NCBI RefSeq assembly: GCF_032118995.1 | Contig: NC_092654.1 | Span: forward strand, 16,173,784 to 16,237,783 | Reading direction: 5' to 3' | Length of the DNA: 64,000 nucleotides | Source: Asterias amurensis | Taxonomy: Eukaryota; Echinodermata; Asteroidea; Forcipulatida; Asteriidae | In this document: one piece after another, positions 20,567-31,145 of the stretch | How positions within the stretch are numbered: the first letter of the stretch is position 1 | How the letters are laid out: each line of letters begins with the position of its first letter | Position numbers and translations under genes: made by a program | The notes under the pieces: generated by a model | The model's database searches: none | Told to the model about the DNA's origin: nothing | Seen by the model: only the letters and a program-made list of their open reading frames with translations

Positions 20567-23500
20567 GTGAGTGGTTATAATAATAATATTGAAGTCTTAT
20601 ATAGCACATGCATCTACCAAATAAAGTACTCAAGGCGCTGAGTATATACAAACTTTCAGAAAGATAGGCTATTTAAGTGATGAATTCTGACACCCAGACG
20701 GCGCATTTAGCAGCCACAACCAGGAACACCGGGGCGAACCCCTTCTCTGCTGATCAGAAACACCAGAGTTTGAATTTGGTGTTCTTAACCGCTGGCCACG
20801 ACACTTCCACTGGTTACTTGCAGGCATATTCCAAACTTAGGAAGAAACTATTATACACATATTTACTGGCAATTAGGTTAATAGTGAACGTCTATTTCTC
20901 CATCCTGCTCTTTTTTTGAAATGATTTATAAATACAAAGGATCAGGCAAACCACCATAACCAGAGTTGAAACTGTTAAAATATTTAGTTTTTTTGTATAC
21001 ATAGTGATGGGTTTTGTGTCAGTGAGCAAGGATCCTTCATTTAATAGTAATAAACATAGGACCTTTACCTCCCATGGGAAGGACAAAGCAATAAAGGTTA
21101 ACCCTCCCAACTCTTCCAAAAAGTTCTCTTCCCAAAAATTGAAATTGAACTGTTGGCCAACATAACAATTGCTCATCAGTGGGCCAGTATATGCATACCA
21201 ATCTTATCTAGTCCAAACATGTTGATGTGAAGTAATTAAGACTAAAGGCCCGGTCACACAGGCCACCGATAACGAGAACGATAACGAGAACGATAAAAAT
21301 GCACGCCCTCGATTGGTTGAATGAGCGTGGGTGTATTCCGCGTGGAGCAATTCAACCAATCGCGAGCGTGCATTTTTATCATACTCGTTTTCGTTCTCCT
21401 TATCGGGGCCTGTGTGACCGGGCCTTAAGAGTGGATAAGGTCACCTGAACTGGTAATAAGTGAACCTGGGAGTAATGAAAGGTCACTATTTCTTTATTTC
21501 AAGAAGAAAAGCTGTAAAACGGTCTGAATTCAGACACAAATGTGAAATCTGTCATCCCTGATTTTCAAAGGGAACCTCTACAGGAAGTGTTGCCAGGGGA
21601 ACTGTACACAAGGCACTGTTTGGTGTTCACCATGAATCAAATGGACGATAAGCATATAGTGGCAGATGCAGTGAATGTGACATCATTGGAAACTGTTTTA
21701 TTTGACACAGGTCGGGGCTCAATTTCAAGCACAGTAAAAGATTCACAAGATCATGAGTTCACTTTTTGCCACGCGTGATTTGTGACACCAGATTTTGTGG
21801 CTTTTGAATGGATATTCAGATCTTTTCCTTGCAGATTCCAGGCGGCTTACAACACCAATATGTAAAGTTCTTGTTGTTTTGTTAAAGGCAATTTTGACTA
21901 AAATGAAAACCGTATAGTTTTTATGAGCCGACTTCAATATATTGACCTAAATAAAATAAAAGGCCATTTTGAAATAGGGTCATTATAGGTCAGGATTAGG
22001 TCAGGCTTAGAGCGCAGTAACATGCGCCTGTTTGAGACGGTAAAAGGAATGAAATATATGGCCAAGTGACCAGGGGTAATAATGTCACAAGCGCTTTTAT
22101 ACGCCCTTTGGGCTGTGATAAAGTTAGGAAAAAATTGATTATTATTATAATAAGAATATGGTGTGGTAGTCATGTGTACCTGTTTTAATTCATCACAGAT
22201 GAATAAAACCAGGCAATTTGGTAATTTGTAAATGAACAACCCTCCTCCCCCTCCTGTAGTTCCATCATTAATTTGTGACATGGAAATCTCTTGGGGATCA
22301 ACAATAGGATGGGTTTTTGGCAATGAGGATGGAGCACACAATATCAATCATGTTAAGAGGTGCCAAGTTGAAGTGTCGTTGCACCTGCTCTTGTATTCAG
22401 ACTGCACCAAGCTTCTAGAGAAAAACCCCCCTCAAATGCAGCGCTTTTAAAGGCAGTGGACACTTTTGGTAATTACTCAAAATAATTATTAGCATAAAAT
22501 GAGTTATGGGGAGAAGTTGATAATATAAAACATTGTGAGAAACAGCTACCTATGAAGTGACGTAGTTTTCGAGAAAGAAGTAATTTTTCACTAATTTGAT
22601 TTTGAGACCTCAGAATTAGATTTTGAAACAACAATGGACCAAACTGTGCCAGAAAAAATTCATTCCCATCCTCTAGTTGTCCATTAATAAATTCCATAAA
22701 CACAAATTTCACCAAATTTGATGACTGATTTTAGTGGGAAAATCAAACTGTTCATGGTTTGTCATGTGATTTTGTGACAGGTTTTAGATATTATACATTC
22801 ATATCATGCTTGTTCAGATAGATGTGGCAGTCAAACTAAGTGATTTAAAGGCAGTGGACACTACTGGTAATTACTCAAAATAATTATTAGCATAAAACCT
22901 TTCTTGGTGATGAGTAATAGGGAGAGGTTGATGGTATAAAACATTGTGAGAAACGGCTCCCTCTGAAGTGCCATAGTTTTCGAGAAAGAAGTAATTTTCC
23001 ACGAATTTGATTTCGAGACCTCAGATTTAGAAATTGAGGTCTCGAAATCAACCATCTAAACGCACACAACTTCGTGTGACAAGGGTGTTTTTTTCTTTCA
23101 TTATTATCTCGCAAGTTTGATGACCGATTGGGCTCAAATTTTCACATGTTTGTTATTTTATGCATATGTTGAGATATACCAACTGTGAAGGCTAGTCTTT
23201 GACAATTACCAATAGTGTCTAATGCATTTAAAGGGAGGGTGCACCTTTTGTAAATTAGTCAACAAATCTATGACAATAAAAAACTTACTTGGTAAAGAGC
23301 ACTGGGGAGCTGATATTTTTCAAAAATTGTCAGAAACTACCCCTTTGAAGAAATGTAGTTTACACACGAGAGCAAAACATTGTAGCATGGTTGTAAAATC
23401 TTACAAAATGTACCTCATGTGAAAGGACACCAATTTTTGAAGTGTCCAAGGCTGGACACTCCAAAAATCCTGGACACTCCAAAAATTGTCAGGGTCACTT

Positions 23501-26500
23501 GTAAAACCTTGTCCAACATTGCTACATTGTCGGAGGTCCGGACCTTCATGGGCTTCGTCGTTTTTCACCTGCAAACTTAAACCTGATAAAGGCTTTAGGT
23601 ATTAAGTCTTTCTCATGCATCTGATATGCAACAGCTACAAGGGTGTTTTTTTATTTCATTTCAACCAGTTAAGCCCAAATATTCACAATTTGTCATTTTA
23701 TGCAATGTTGAGATAACAAGTGTGGATTATTTGACAATTACCAAAAATATACAGTGCCTTGACTTTGATAGTATTTCTGTCACTTTAGATTCAGTGGAAT
23801 GTTGTCCTTCGGAATTTACTTTAACTTATCCCATACTACACCTTTAAAGGCACCGGACATGAAATATTGTCAAAGACCAGTATTCTCACTTGGTGTATCC
23901 GAACATTATATGCATAAAATAACAAACCTGTGAAAATTTTTGACAAACTTTGTCATTGAAGTTGCAAGAGAATAATAAAAAAAAAAACCTCCGTGTTGCA
24001 CAACTCTGTGTGCTTTCAGATAAATACATGTAATAAAAGGCTTCAGCTGAAGCCTTTTGTGTGAGAAATTACCTCTTTTAAAAAAAACATCATTACTTTA
24101 GAGGGAGCCGTTTCTCACAATGTATTATACACCTGTACTATCAACATCACTCCATTGCTCGTTATCAAGTAAGTTGTTATGCGAACAATTATTTTCAGTA
24201 ATTTACCAATAGCGTCCAGTGCCTTCAAAGAGGCAATCAATTTCAGAGCCACAAGGCAGAGTCTTTGATGGCTCTCAAACCTCTTGAGGAGGAGCCTCAT
24301 CCCATTAAATATTGTATGCGTGATGGTGTCTAGTGGAATTTATTGGTGTAAATTATCCAACACTTAATCATCATGATCCTTTAGTCTTTAAGGAAAATAC
24401 CCAAGGTGAGGTGCAGTCATTCATGCGTAAAGGCAGTGGACACTATTGGGAATTACTCAAAATATTTTTTAGCATAAAACCTTACTTGGTAACGGGGAAG
24501 TAATGGGGAGAGATCAACATTGTGAGAAACGGCTCCCTCTGATGAAGTGAAGTATTTTTTCAAAAAAGAAGTAATTTTCAACAAATTTGATTTAGAGACC
24601 TTAAATTTAGAATTTGAGGTCTGGAAATCAAGCATCTGAAAGCACACAACTTCGTATGACAAGGGTGTTGTTTGTTTTATTATTATTTCGCAACTTCGAT
24701 GACCGATCGAGCTCAAATTTTCACAGGTTTGTTATTTTGTGCATAATGTTGAGATACAGCAAGTGAGAAGACTGGTCTTTGACATTTACCAATAGTGTTC
24801 AGTGTCTTTAAGGTAGATACCCAAGGTGAGATGCAGTCATTCATGCTTGACTAAAATGGAAGCATAGTATTATTAAGATTCCAACGATCTGGCTTTAGGG
24901 ATTGTATGAGGGTGAATGGTTTCAGTAATAGACTATAAGTGATGTCATTTTGTTCATTATGTTTTGACTATGTTGAAGACATCGTGTAGTTGTCTGGATT
25001 ATAAAATTACCAATTTAAAACAAAAATTATGGGTGGGTAGGTCAAAAGAAATAATTTTTATTTTATTTTTTGATAATGAAAAAAAAAGTATAATATATAC
25101 ATGTATGTATAATATATACATGTATATCATTTTTTGATGATCTTGTCCCCTTATTTTCAAAGTCGAAAAGATGGAATTCTGTCGGAAGGCGGAAGAATCT
25201 GCAACATTTTATGAGAGAGCAGAAGCATCATAATATCAAAATAAAAACTGTTGTACAAAGTTTTATGAGCTTGCCAATTTCATTGCTGAATAATCTACGA
25301 GGTTGTTTAATCCAGGAACAACTATTGAAAACTACTGATGTTGGAGACCTATGACCTAAAATACCTGTATCATTTGAGGTGTTACCATAGAGTTATATAT
25401 AAGAACTAGAGGGCGCACGAGTGATGCTTCGTGCACAAACGCCACGGGACCGCAAGATGACAAGCGCGTCATTCTGTACGCGCGTTGAATATGAAATACA
25501 CGTTTGAGGTTTTTTTATTGAACGCTCACGCGATGCTGTTTGTTCAACTTAAAAAATGGCCGCACAAACACAAGCTGTGAGATGCCAGTTTTGTCAACTT
25601 AGAAAATGGCCGCCTGGGCGCATGCCGGGGCGCGTATATAGGCAAGTGCGCCCTCTAGTTCTTATATATAACTCTATGGGTGTTACTTTGTTTTTCACTG
25701 TATAGATTATATTGTGAAGTAAATCAATATTAAAAATATACGTAATTTTGGGCCTATTTAACTTGAAAACTTATGCTTCTAAGACGGCGTTCCCACAGGA
25801 TCCACAATTGCGAGATCGGGATCCCGCAGCAAGATTAATTATCGCGCATTGATCCCCCTTTTTGGGAACGGAAGTGGGTTCAAAAGAACACTGTTTTGCT
25901 AGCAAATTGCGGGGTCTGATCGCCCATTGCGTTCCCACTAGACTTTTGATCGCCCATTAATCTACAAGGGCGATCAGATCCTGCTCAATCCTACTCCTGA
26001 GGAGGATCAAATTGCACAGTCAGATCCTGATCGCCCTCGCGTTCCCACTGGAGCTTATTTCTCTTTGGATCGCCCAGTTGGAACGGGGTCAAAGACAAGT
26101 TGTGCAAGGGTTTTCTGGCACTAAGTTAGTCTCTTGCTTAGAAGAATTTTTAACAAATAATGATTGTGTAATGTTTCTCTTTCTTTCATCAGCTCTATCA
26201 TTCGATCGGCATCAGGCCACAGAGCCAAAATTGAGGAGTATATGAACATTCACACTGGAGAAGCAAAGGTATTGTTGTTTGGAACTGGTCATCCAAAAAA
26301 CTGGCTATTGCCTGAGCGATATAAGCCCTTTTTCACACTAAAGTTATTTCCTCAGGAAATTCCTGGGACCTTTAGTTGATCTTTTCATACTACAAAATAA
26401 AATCCAGGGAATTTCCTGGGAAACAGCTTTTTCCCAGGAAATAATTTACCCTGCTCAGGGTTAGGGTTAAGCATGGAGGTACAAATAGGGAGTTTACCCC

Positions 26501-29500
26501 AAGGTAAAACGTTTTTCTTGGGGAAAAGCACAAAGTTCGAACAAAAGAGGGTTTAACTTACCCACACTTTTGTGTCTACTGTGGCTGACATGTTTACCAC
26601 ATCTTCTGCGGTTTGATCATAAGTGTGAAACGACTGTGTATATTCCTGGGAAATAGCAACCGTTCTCAAATTGGGATAGTGAGAATGGTTGCTGTGGAGG
26701 CGGTGGGGTTAAAAACTCCTGGGATTTTCCCAGGAGTTTATTTTTTGGGAAATAACGCTGTTGTGAAAATGGCTATAGTATATGAATGAAAAATGTGTAT
26801 GCGCATTTGAAGCATGTTTTGTTGACGAGCCCTGCAGGGTCCTCGTAACAATTGTTAATAGCAATATCATCACCCCAAGTTTTGTTTACTGTAGAGCCCC
26901 CTCCCCTCCAAAAAAACCCTGATTTCATATGATGAAAAAGTGAATTACTAACTGGTTATTGTCAGGATTGCTTGTTTTCAAATAAACTAAATGTCATTTA
27001 TAAAGACCATTTCAACCATAATATACAGCGAGAATAGACCAATTTTTTTCTCTCTAAAATGTGGACTTTGTGCTCAAGATTGACTCTAAGAGCAGGTGGC
27101 ATAAACACCAAGTGTCCACTTACATGTAAGCCACCCAAAGCCTTAATGGTGCACTGTTTGTTTATCTCAACACAAGTAAACAAGATAAAGCAAAGTCTTA
27201 AAGGCTCTGGACACCATTGGTAACTATCAAAGACCAGTTTTCTCACTTGGTGTACATGTATCTCAGCATATGCAAACAACAACAAGCCTGTGAAAATTTG
27301 AGCTAAATTACTTCTTCCTAAAAAAATAAACAACATCACTTCAGAGGAAGCCAATTCTCACAATGTTTTATCAAAAGCTCTCCATTACTTGTTACCAAGT
27401 AAGTTTTTATGCTAACAATTATTTTGAGTAAATACCAGTAGTGTCCAGTGCCTTTAAGTATTATAACAAAGTAATCTGCATATTGTAACACAGGGCCCTG
27501 GGAATCTGGAAAGGAAGGAAGAGATTGCAATGGCCCGGCCGCCGTCTCTTAATTTCCATGTACACGTTATGTACCGTATTTTCCTGCGGACATGCAGGCC
27601 TTAAAATAACTCATGACACCCACAGCAGTAGAGCTTTATCACGGTGCAGCCATCTTGAATTTCTCCCATTCATATCAATGTTACCAAACGGAGGCTGGCA
27701 GAACAAAATAGTCTGGTTCCTAATTGCAAGATGATTATTAGCACTCATTTGTTATTTGATACGGGGAACTTGACCAAAATGGAGGCAGCATGATAACAAG
27801 GTCTGTTGCTGTGGTACCCTGTGCTTTTGCTGTGGTGTGACTGGTGCCCTTTTTAAAAGTTCTGATACAAAGTTACATTTCGAAAAGGGGGGTATACTTT
27901 GGTATTGCCAAAGACCAGTATCCTAGCAAATGCTTGAAATAACAAACTTGTGAAAATTTGTGCTCAATTGGTCATGGGAGAAAATAATCAATGAAAAAAC
28001 ACCCTTGTTGCATATAATTGCGTGCTTTCAGATGCCCAAGTTTAATTTTTGTGGGGAAAATGGTCTCTCCTCTAAAAATGAATAACGTCAAAGGAGTCGT
28101 TTCTAAAAATTAATAACATCAAAGGAGTCGTTTCTAACAACTATCTATGTTTCATTATTGACAAAAGTTAGTGTTTTTTACCAAGTATGTTATTGTGGTC
28201 ATTAAAGGCAGTGGACACTATTGGGAATTACTCAAAGTACTTATTAGCATAAAACCTTACTTGGTGATGAGTAATGGGGAGAGGTTGATGGTATAAAACA
28301 TTGTGAGAAATGGCTCCCTCTGAAGTGCCATAGTTTTCAAGAAAGAATTGATTTCGAAACCTCAGGTTTAGAACTTGAGGTCTCGAAATCAACCATCTAA
28401 ACGCACACAACTTCGTGTGACAAGGGTGTTTTTTTCTTTCATTATTATCTCGCAAGTTTGATGACCGATTGGGCTCAAATTTTCACATGTTTGTTATTTT
28501 ATGCACATGTTGAGATACATAAACTGAGAAGGCTAGTCTTTGACAATTACCAATAGTGTCCACTGCCTTTAACAGTTGTAGAGTCAGTAATTACCAAAAG
28601 TACACTGTCTGGCCTGTATGCTTCGATTTTGAAAGGCTAAGGGCACCAAGGCACTTTTCCTTGTTGAGGGCCACCCTATGAGGAAATTGTTAATTTCTAC
28701 TGTAGCATTTCAAGTGCATTAAGGCAATGACCATACCACAGGGGGCATAGAGGCAATCACCTTCGTTGTCTCTGTGGAGTGTCAGGCCTGCACTGTCCGT
28801 TTAAGACACTGACTAAAAGAAGTTTGGACTGAACATTATGTCATGTACATAGCTTTTGAGTTGAGAAATACAAGGAATTGTAAACAAAGCCAATTGAATT
28901 GTGTCACTAAGGTTTTCTTTGTTAACTTTTCTTCTCTCTCACACTTTTTTTCCCCAGAATCAAAGTTCCTATTTGGATCTGTTTACCCTGAAAGAGAAAG
29001 TTCCAAAGGATGACTTGTTTGACATCAATGTGAATGCCAGTAAATCAACAGCCTCACTGAGAGATTCTTCCTCTGTAGTGGATAACAACAGACACACTGC
29101 CAAGTTTTCACCCCTTGTGGACTTTACAAAACCAACAACAAGAAACCCCCATGCTGGCAGTGTAACATTCCAGGGGTCAACCAGAAGACAATCAGCACAG
29201 GGCCCTACCACTCTGTCAAAAGGGTCCAGCACCAGAGACTGCACCCCGCGTAAAAATATCGTCTTCTTTAAAATGCACAAGTGCAGTAGCAGCACAGTGC
29301 AGAATATTTTGCTGCGTTATGGGGAAGAGCACAGCTTGGACTTTGTGCTCCCGCCTGCGGGAAACTACTTGGGTCACTCGCATTTCTCAAGGAAATGGAT
29401 GATAGAATTTCCAGTGAAGGAGTATAACATCTTATGTCATCACACAATGTTTGATGAGACTGGTAGGTATCATTCATATTTGTAATGTGTCAATTGATCA

Positions 29501-30600
29501 ATCAACATTTATTTCCATACAAACTTGTTTAAAAATTTGATTTAAAAATACTGAAACTGTATAGAAGCATGCCCCATTAAAAACAAACAAACTAACAAAC
29601 AAACAAACAAACAAATCAACCAACCAACACCCCAACAAACAAACAAACAAACAAACAAACAAACAATGCAAGAACCACAAGACGGCCACGATGACTGATT
29701 TAAACCAAGATGATGACAGAATCACAACTAAGTTACATAATGGGAGAATTTTTTTTTTTTTGAAGGAGGCTTTGTGTAATTGTGGTGTTTAAATAATTCA
29801 GTGTTTTTCTGCATTGTCTGTTTGATAACGTAGCTATGAAAGCAGTGATGCCAGCCAATGCTGTTTACGTCAGTATTCTTAGAGATCCAGTCACGATGTT
29901 TGAATCCACCTTCACCTATCAGCACATGGCGTCCATGTACCATCTTCCCTCTAGCCATGGGTTGGAACTCTTTCTAGAGAGACCAGAACAGTACTATAAG
30001 ATGGGAGACGGTGGCCTTCTTCACGCCAGGAGTCCCATGATTTATAACTTTGGCCTACCCAAAGCAGACCTTGGGGATGTAAGAAAAATCGAGGCAAAGA
30101 TAGAGGAGTTGGAAATGCAGTTTGATCTCGTCATGATGACGGAGCACTTTGAAGAATCCCTCATTCTGTTCAGACACCTCATGTGCTGGGAGATCGATGA
30201 TATTGTGTTTTTCAAACTCAACGCTCGCAGCAAGTCATCCGTGAAGACGGTGTCGGCGAGCGTGGCTGACAAAATCAAGAAGTGGAACTACGGAGACGTG
30301 AAACTATACGAGACATTCAACAAGACCTTCTGGAGGAAGGTCAGAGAGTTTGGAGAGGACAGGATGAGGGAAGAGGTCGCGCAGCTGAAGATGAGGAAAG
30401 ACTTCTTCTCAAAACACTGCATTTCTCAGGTTGTGAATAACGACAACAAAGTGTGGCACCCAGCAGGAATCGGTATCGACAGCTTTAAATTAAGACCGGA
30501 AGCGATGAACGATAAAATGTGTGTTAGAATGGCAAGGACAGAGCTACCATACACAGACCTGGTTCGTAACATACAAAAGAAAAGATATTATATGCATTAA
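20421..30600 (+). CDS. Galactose-3-O-sulfotransferase family protein (GAL3ST-like) paralogue, 4 coding exons
   Basis: Exons join(20421..20566, 26193..26268, 28958..29462, 29834..30600) give 497 aa, with phases 2, 0 and 1 all consistent. Predicted Golgi type II sulfotransferase using PAPS. Seen: basic residues R12 and K13, a membrane segment at about 14-33, a long polar Ser/Thr-rich stem (about 49-170) with sequons at N75 and N100, KMHKCSSST at 179-187, LRDP at 258-261, a conserved LNARSKSSVKT block near 371-381, and a sequon at N405 that aligns with N300 of the minus-strand paralogue. The stem is some 100 residues longer than in the paralogue, partly from a 76-bp exon the paralogue lacks. Intron phases around the anchor and between the PAPS motifs are shared, so the two are duplicates. 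Acceptor sugar unknown. Confidence 0.85.
20577..20809 (-). mobile_element. tRNA-type SINE, short copy
   Basis: Read on the minus strand it begins GGAAGTGTCGTGGCCAGCGG (tRNA-Leu-like A-box region), passes CTGATCAGCAGAG and ends in TATTATTATTATA. The longer copy is at 47955-48368. Lies in intron 1 of the plus GAL3ST-like gene. Confidence 0.7.
21243..21429. mobile_element. Foldback MITE with AAGGCCCGGTCACACAGGCC ends
   Basis: AAGGCCCGGTCACACAGGCC at the left and GGCCTGTGTGACCGGGCCTT at the right, with inner arms GATTGGTTGAAT and ATTCAACCAATCG. GC-rich interior, non-coding. Confidence 0.85.
22015..22140. repeat. Reverse fragment of the repeat seen at 11120-11700
   Basis: CCAGGGGTAATAATGTCACA followed by AGCGCTTTTATACG mirrors 11140-11200. 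Confidence 0.45.
22447..22630 (-). mobile_element. TTAA family A MITE, half copy
   Basis: Starts TTAAAGGCAGTGGACACTTT and runs to the centre (GAGACCTCAGAATTAG), then breaks off. Confidence 0.8.
22845..23231 (-). mobile_element. TTAA family A MITE
   Basis: Full length with TTAA at both ends, although the right terminus has decayed (AATGCATTTAA). Abuts the next element through a shared TTAA. Confidence 0.9.
23228..23762 (-). mobile_element. Diverged TTAA element distantly related to family A
   Basis: Starts AAAGGGAGGGTGCACCTTTT. Its right part keeps the family A reverse core (AAGCCCAAATATTCACAA, GACAATTACCAAAAATATAC). The middle has a short palindromic GTCCAAGGCTGGACAC repeated with CTGGACACTCCAAAAAT. 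Confidence 0.55.
23844..24229 (+). mobile_element. TTAA family A MITE, GGCTTCAGCTGAAGCC subfamily
   Basis: Starts AAAGGCACCGGACATG and ends GCGTCCAGTGCCTTCAA. The central hairpin is AAAAGGCTTCAGCTGAAGCC, not the GAGACCTC type. Confidence 0.8.
24428..24811 (-). mobile_element. TTAA family A MITE flanked by long direct repeats
   Basis: Full-length reverse copy. ACCCAAGGTGAGGTGCAGTC occurs just left and ACCCAAGGTGAGATGCAGTC just right, each followed by ATTCATGC. Confidence 0.85.
25089..25127. repeat. Direct duplication of a GTATAATATATACAT unit
   Basis: Two adjacent copies of about 20 bp. Confidence 0.7.
25386..25678. mobile_element. MITE with CATAGAG ends and 8-bp target duplication
   Basis: 293 bp. 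CATAGAGTTATATATAAGAA and its complement form the ends, with CTAGAGGGCGCAC inward. Direct repeats GGTGTTAC are at 25378-25385 and 25679-25686. Consistent with hAT. Lies in intron 1 of the plus GAL3ST-like gene. Confidence 0.9.
25786..26095. mobile_element. Repeat with CGTTCCCAC motifs and GATCGCC palindromes
   Basis: CGTTCCCAC occurs at about 25791, 25932 and 26040, with many GATC-centred short palindromes between. Probably one foldback element. The boundary is uncertain; it ends about 100 bp before the small exon at 26193. Confidence 0.45.
26193..26268 (+). CDS. GAL3ST-like (plus gene) putative small exon 2 in the stem
   Basis: 76 nt between a strong acceptor (TTTCTTTCATCAG|CTC) and a donor (GCAAAG|GTATTG). 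It enters at phase 2 and leaves at phase 0. That is exactly what is needed to connect exon 1 (ends phase 2) with exon 3 (acceptor before AAT CAA, phase 0); without it the frame breaks. It codes about 25 residues of hydrophilic stem. Not conserved in the paralogue, so transcript support is needed. Confidence 0.6.
26320..26777. mobile_element. Foldback element with CCTTTTTCACACT ends (family M)
   Basis: TAAGCCCTTTTTCACACTAA versus TTGTGAAAATGGCTATA, with several CCTGGGAAA / TTTCCCAGG inversions inside. Related to 58043-58300. Confidence 0.6.
27198..27457 (+). mobile_element. TTAA family A MITE, internally deleted
   Basis: TTAA at both ends but only 260 bp; the central third with the hairpin is missing. 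Confidence 0.85.
27631..27804. repeat. Family G repeat
   Basis: GCTTTATCACGGTGCAGCCA to GGAGGCAGCATGATAACAAG, with internal ACAAAATAGTCTGGTTCCTA. Confidence 0.65.
27885..28200 (+). mobile_element. Degenerate TTAA family A copy
   Basis: GCCAAAGACCAGTATCCTAG and AACACCCTTGTTGCAT are kept. The 3' part is scrambled, with a direct duplication of ACATCAAAGGAGTCGTTTCT. Confidence 0.55.
28202..28572 (-). mobile_element. TTAA family A MITE
   Basis: Full-length reverse copy with TTAA ends and a small central deletion. About 390 bp before exon 3 of the plus GAL3ST-like gene. Confidence 0.9.
28609..28790. mobile_element. Family F MITE with 6-bp target duplication
   Basis: 182 bp from CTGGCCTGTATGCTTCG to GAGTGTCAGGCCTG, with direct repeats CACTGT at 28603-28608 and 28791-28796. 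The interior carries the GGGCACCAAGGCA blocks. Confidence 0.82.
28958..29462 (+). CDS. GAL3ST-like (plus gene) exon 3: stem and 5'-PAPS motif
   Basis: 505 nt. The acceptor is TTTTTTTCCCCAG|AATC and the donor GAGACTG|GTAGGT. It codes residues 75-242 including the Ser/Thr-rich stem, the CTPRKNIVFFKMHKC region and the NILCHH block. The GTAGGT donor gives the phase-1 join that keeps frame with exon 4; the alternative donor 4 nt later (GTATCA) would not. Confidence 0.85.
29581..29665. repeat. (AAAC)n microsatellite
   Basis: Imperfect AAAC/CAACC run filling most of the short intron 3 of the plus GAL3ST-like gene. Confidence 0.9.
29834..30600 (+). CDS. GAL3ST-like (plus gene) exon 4: 3'-PAPS motif to C-terminus
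   Basis: 767 nt. The acceptor is GATAACGTAG|CTATG and it ends at TAA (30598-30600). It codes the last 254 residues plus the split Ala243, including LRDP. An ATTAAA hexamer overlaps the stop codon. A family A transposon starts 9 nt after the stop, so the 3' UTR must be made of it. Confidence 0.88.
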
Positions 30601-30608
30601 AAATTTTT

Positions 30609-31145
30609 TTAAAAGACACTGGACACTATTGGTAATTGTCAAAGACCAGCAGGCCTGATACTTCACGGAGGCAACAGAGGCAATTGCCTCCGTTGCCCCT
30701 TGTCATTGCCCTGGTGCCCTTGAAATGCTCCAGTAGAAATTGACAATTTCCTCATAGGGTGCCCTTTGCCAAAGAGAAATTGCCTTGGTGCCCTTGCCCT
30801 TTCAAAAACGAAGCATACAGCCCTGGACCAGTCTTCTCACTTGGTGTATCTCAACATGCATAAATGAAAATATGAGCTCAATTGGTTGCCAAAGTTGTGA
30901 GATAGTAATGAAAGAAAAAACACCCTTTGTCACATGAAGTTGTGTGCTTTCAGATGCTTGTACTCAAAATCTAATTCTGAGGTCTCTAATTCAAATTATT
31001 TCTTTCTCGATAGCCACGTTACTTCAGAGGGAGCCGTTACTCGCAATGTTTTGTACTATCAACAGCTCCCATTACTTGTTACCAAGTGGGGTTTTATGAT
31101 AATAATTTTTTTTTAATAATTACCAATAGTGTCCACTGCTTTTAA
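30609..31145 (+). mobile_element. TTAA family A MITE carrying a family F insertion
   Basis: Starts 9 nt after the stop codon of the plus GAL3ST-like gene with TTAA AAGACACTGGACACT and ends CCACTGCTTTTAA. The interruption at 30650-30825 explains its length. Confidence 0.88.
30650..30825. mobile_element. Family F MITE nested in a family A MITE
   Basis: 176 bp from CAGGCCTGATACTTCACGG to CGAAGCATACAGCCCTG. The host's GACCAG is duplicated on both sides (30644-30649 and 30826-30831). Confidence 0.88.

Noticed and set aside
21542..21778. Open frame that looks somewhat protein-like inside intron 1 of the plus GAL3ST-like gene
   Set aside because: Its frame cannot be joined to exon 1 through any acceptor I can see without meeting a stop, and the small exon at 26193 already solves the phase problem.
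22232..22450. Short frame beginning with a run of prolines
   Set aside because: CCTCCCCCTCCT low-complexity sequence; the frame runs into a family A element.
29498..29725. Minus-strand frame rich in Val, Cys, Leu and Phe
   Set aside because: Translation of the (AAAC)n microsatellite in a short intron.
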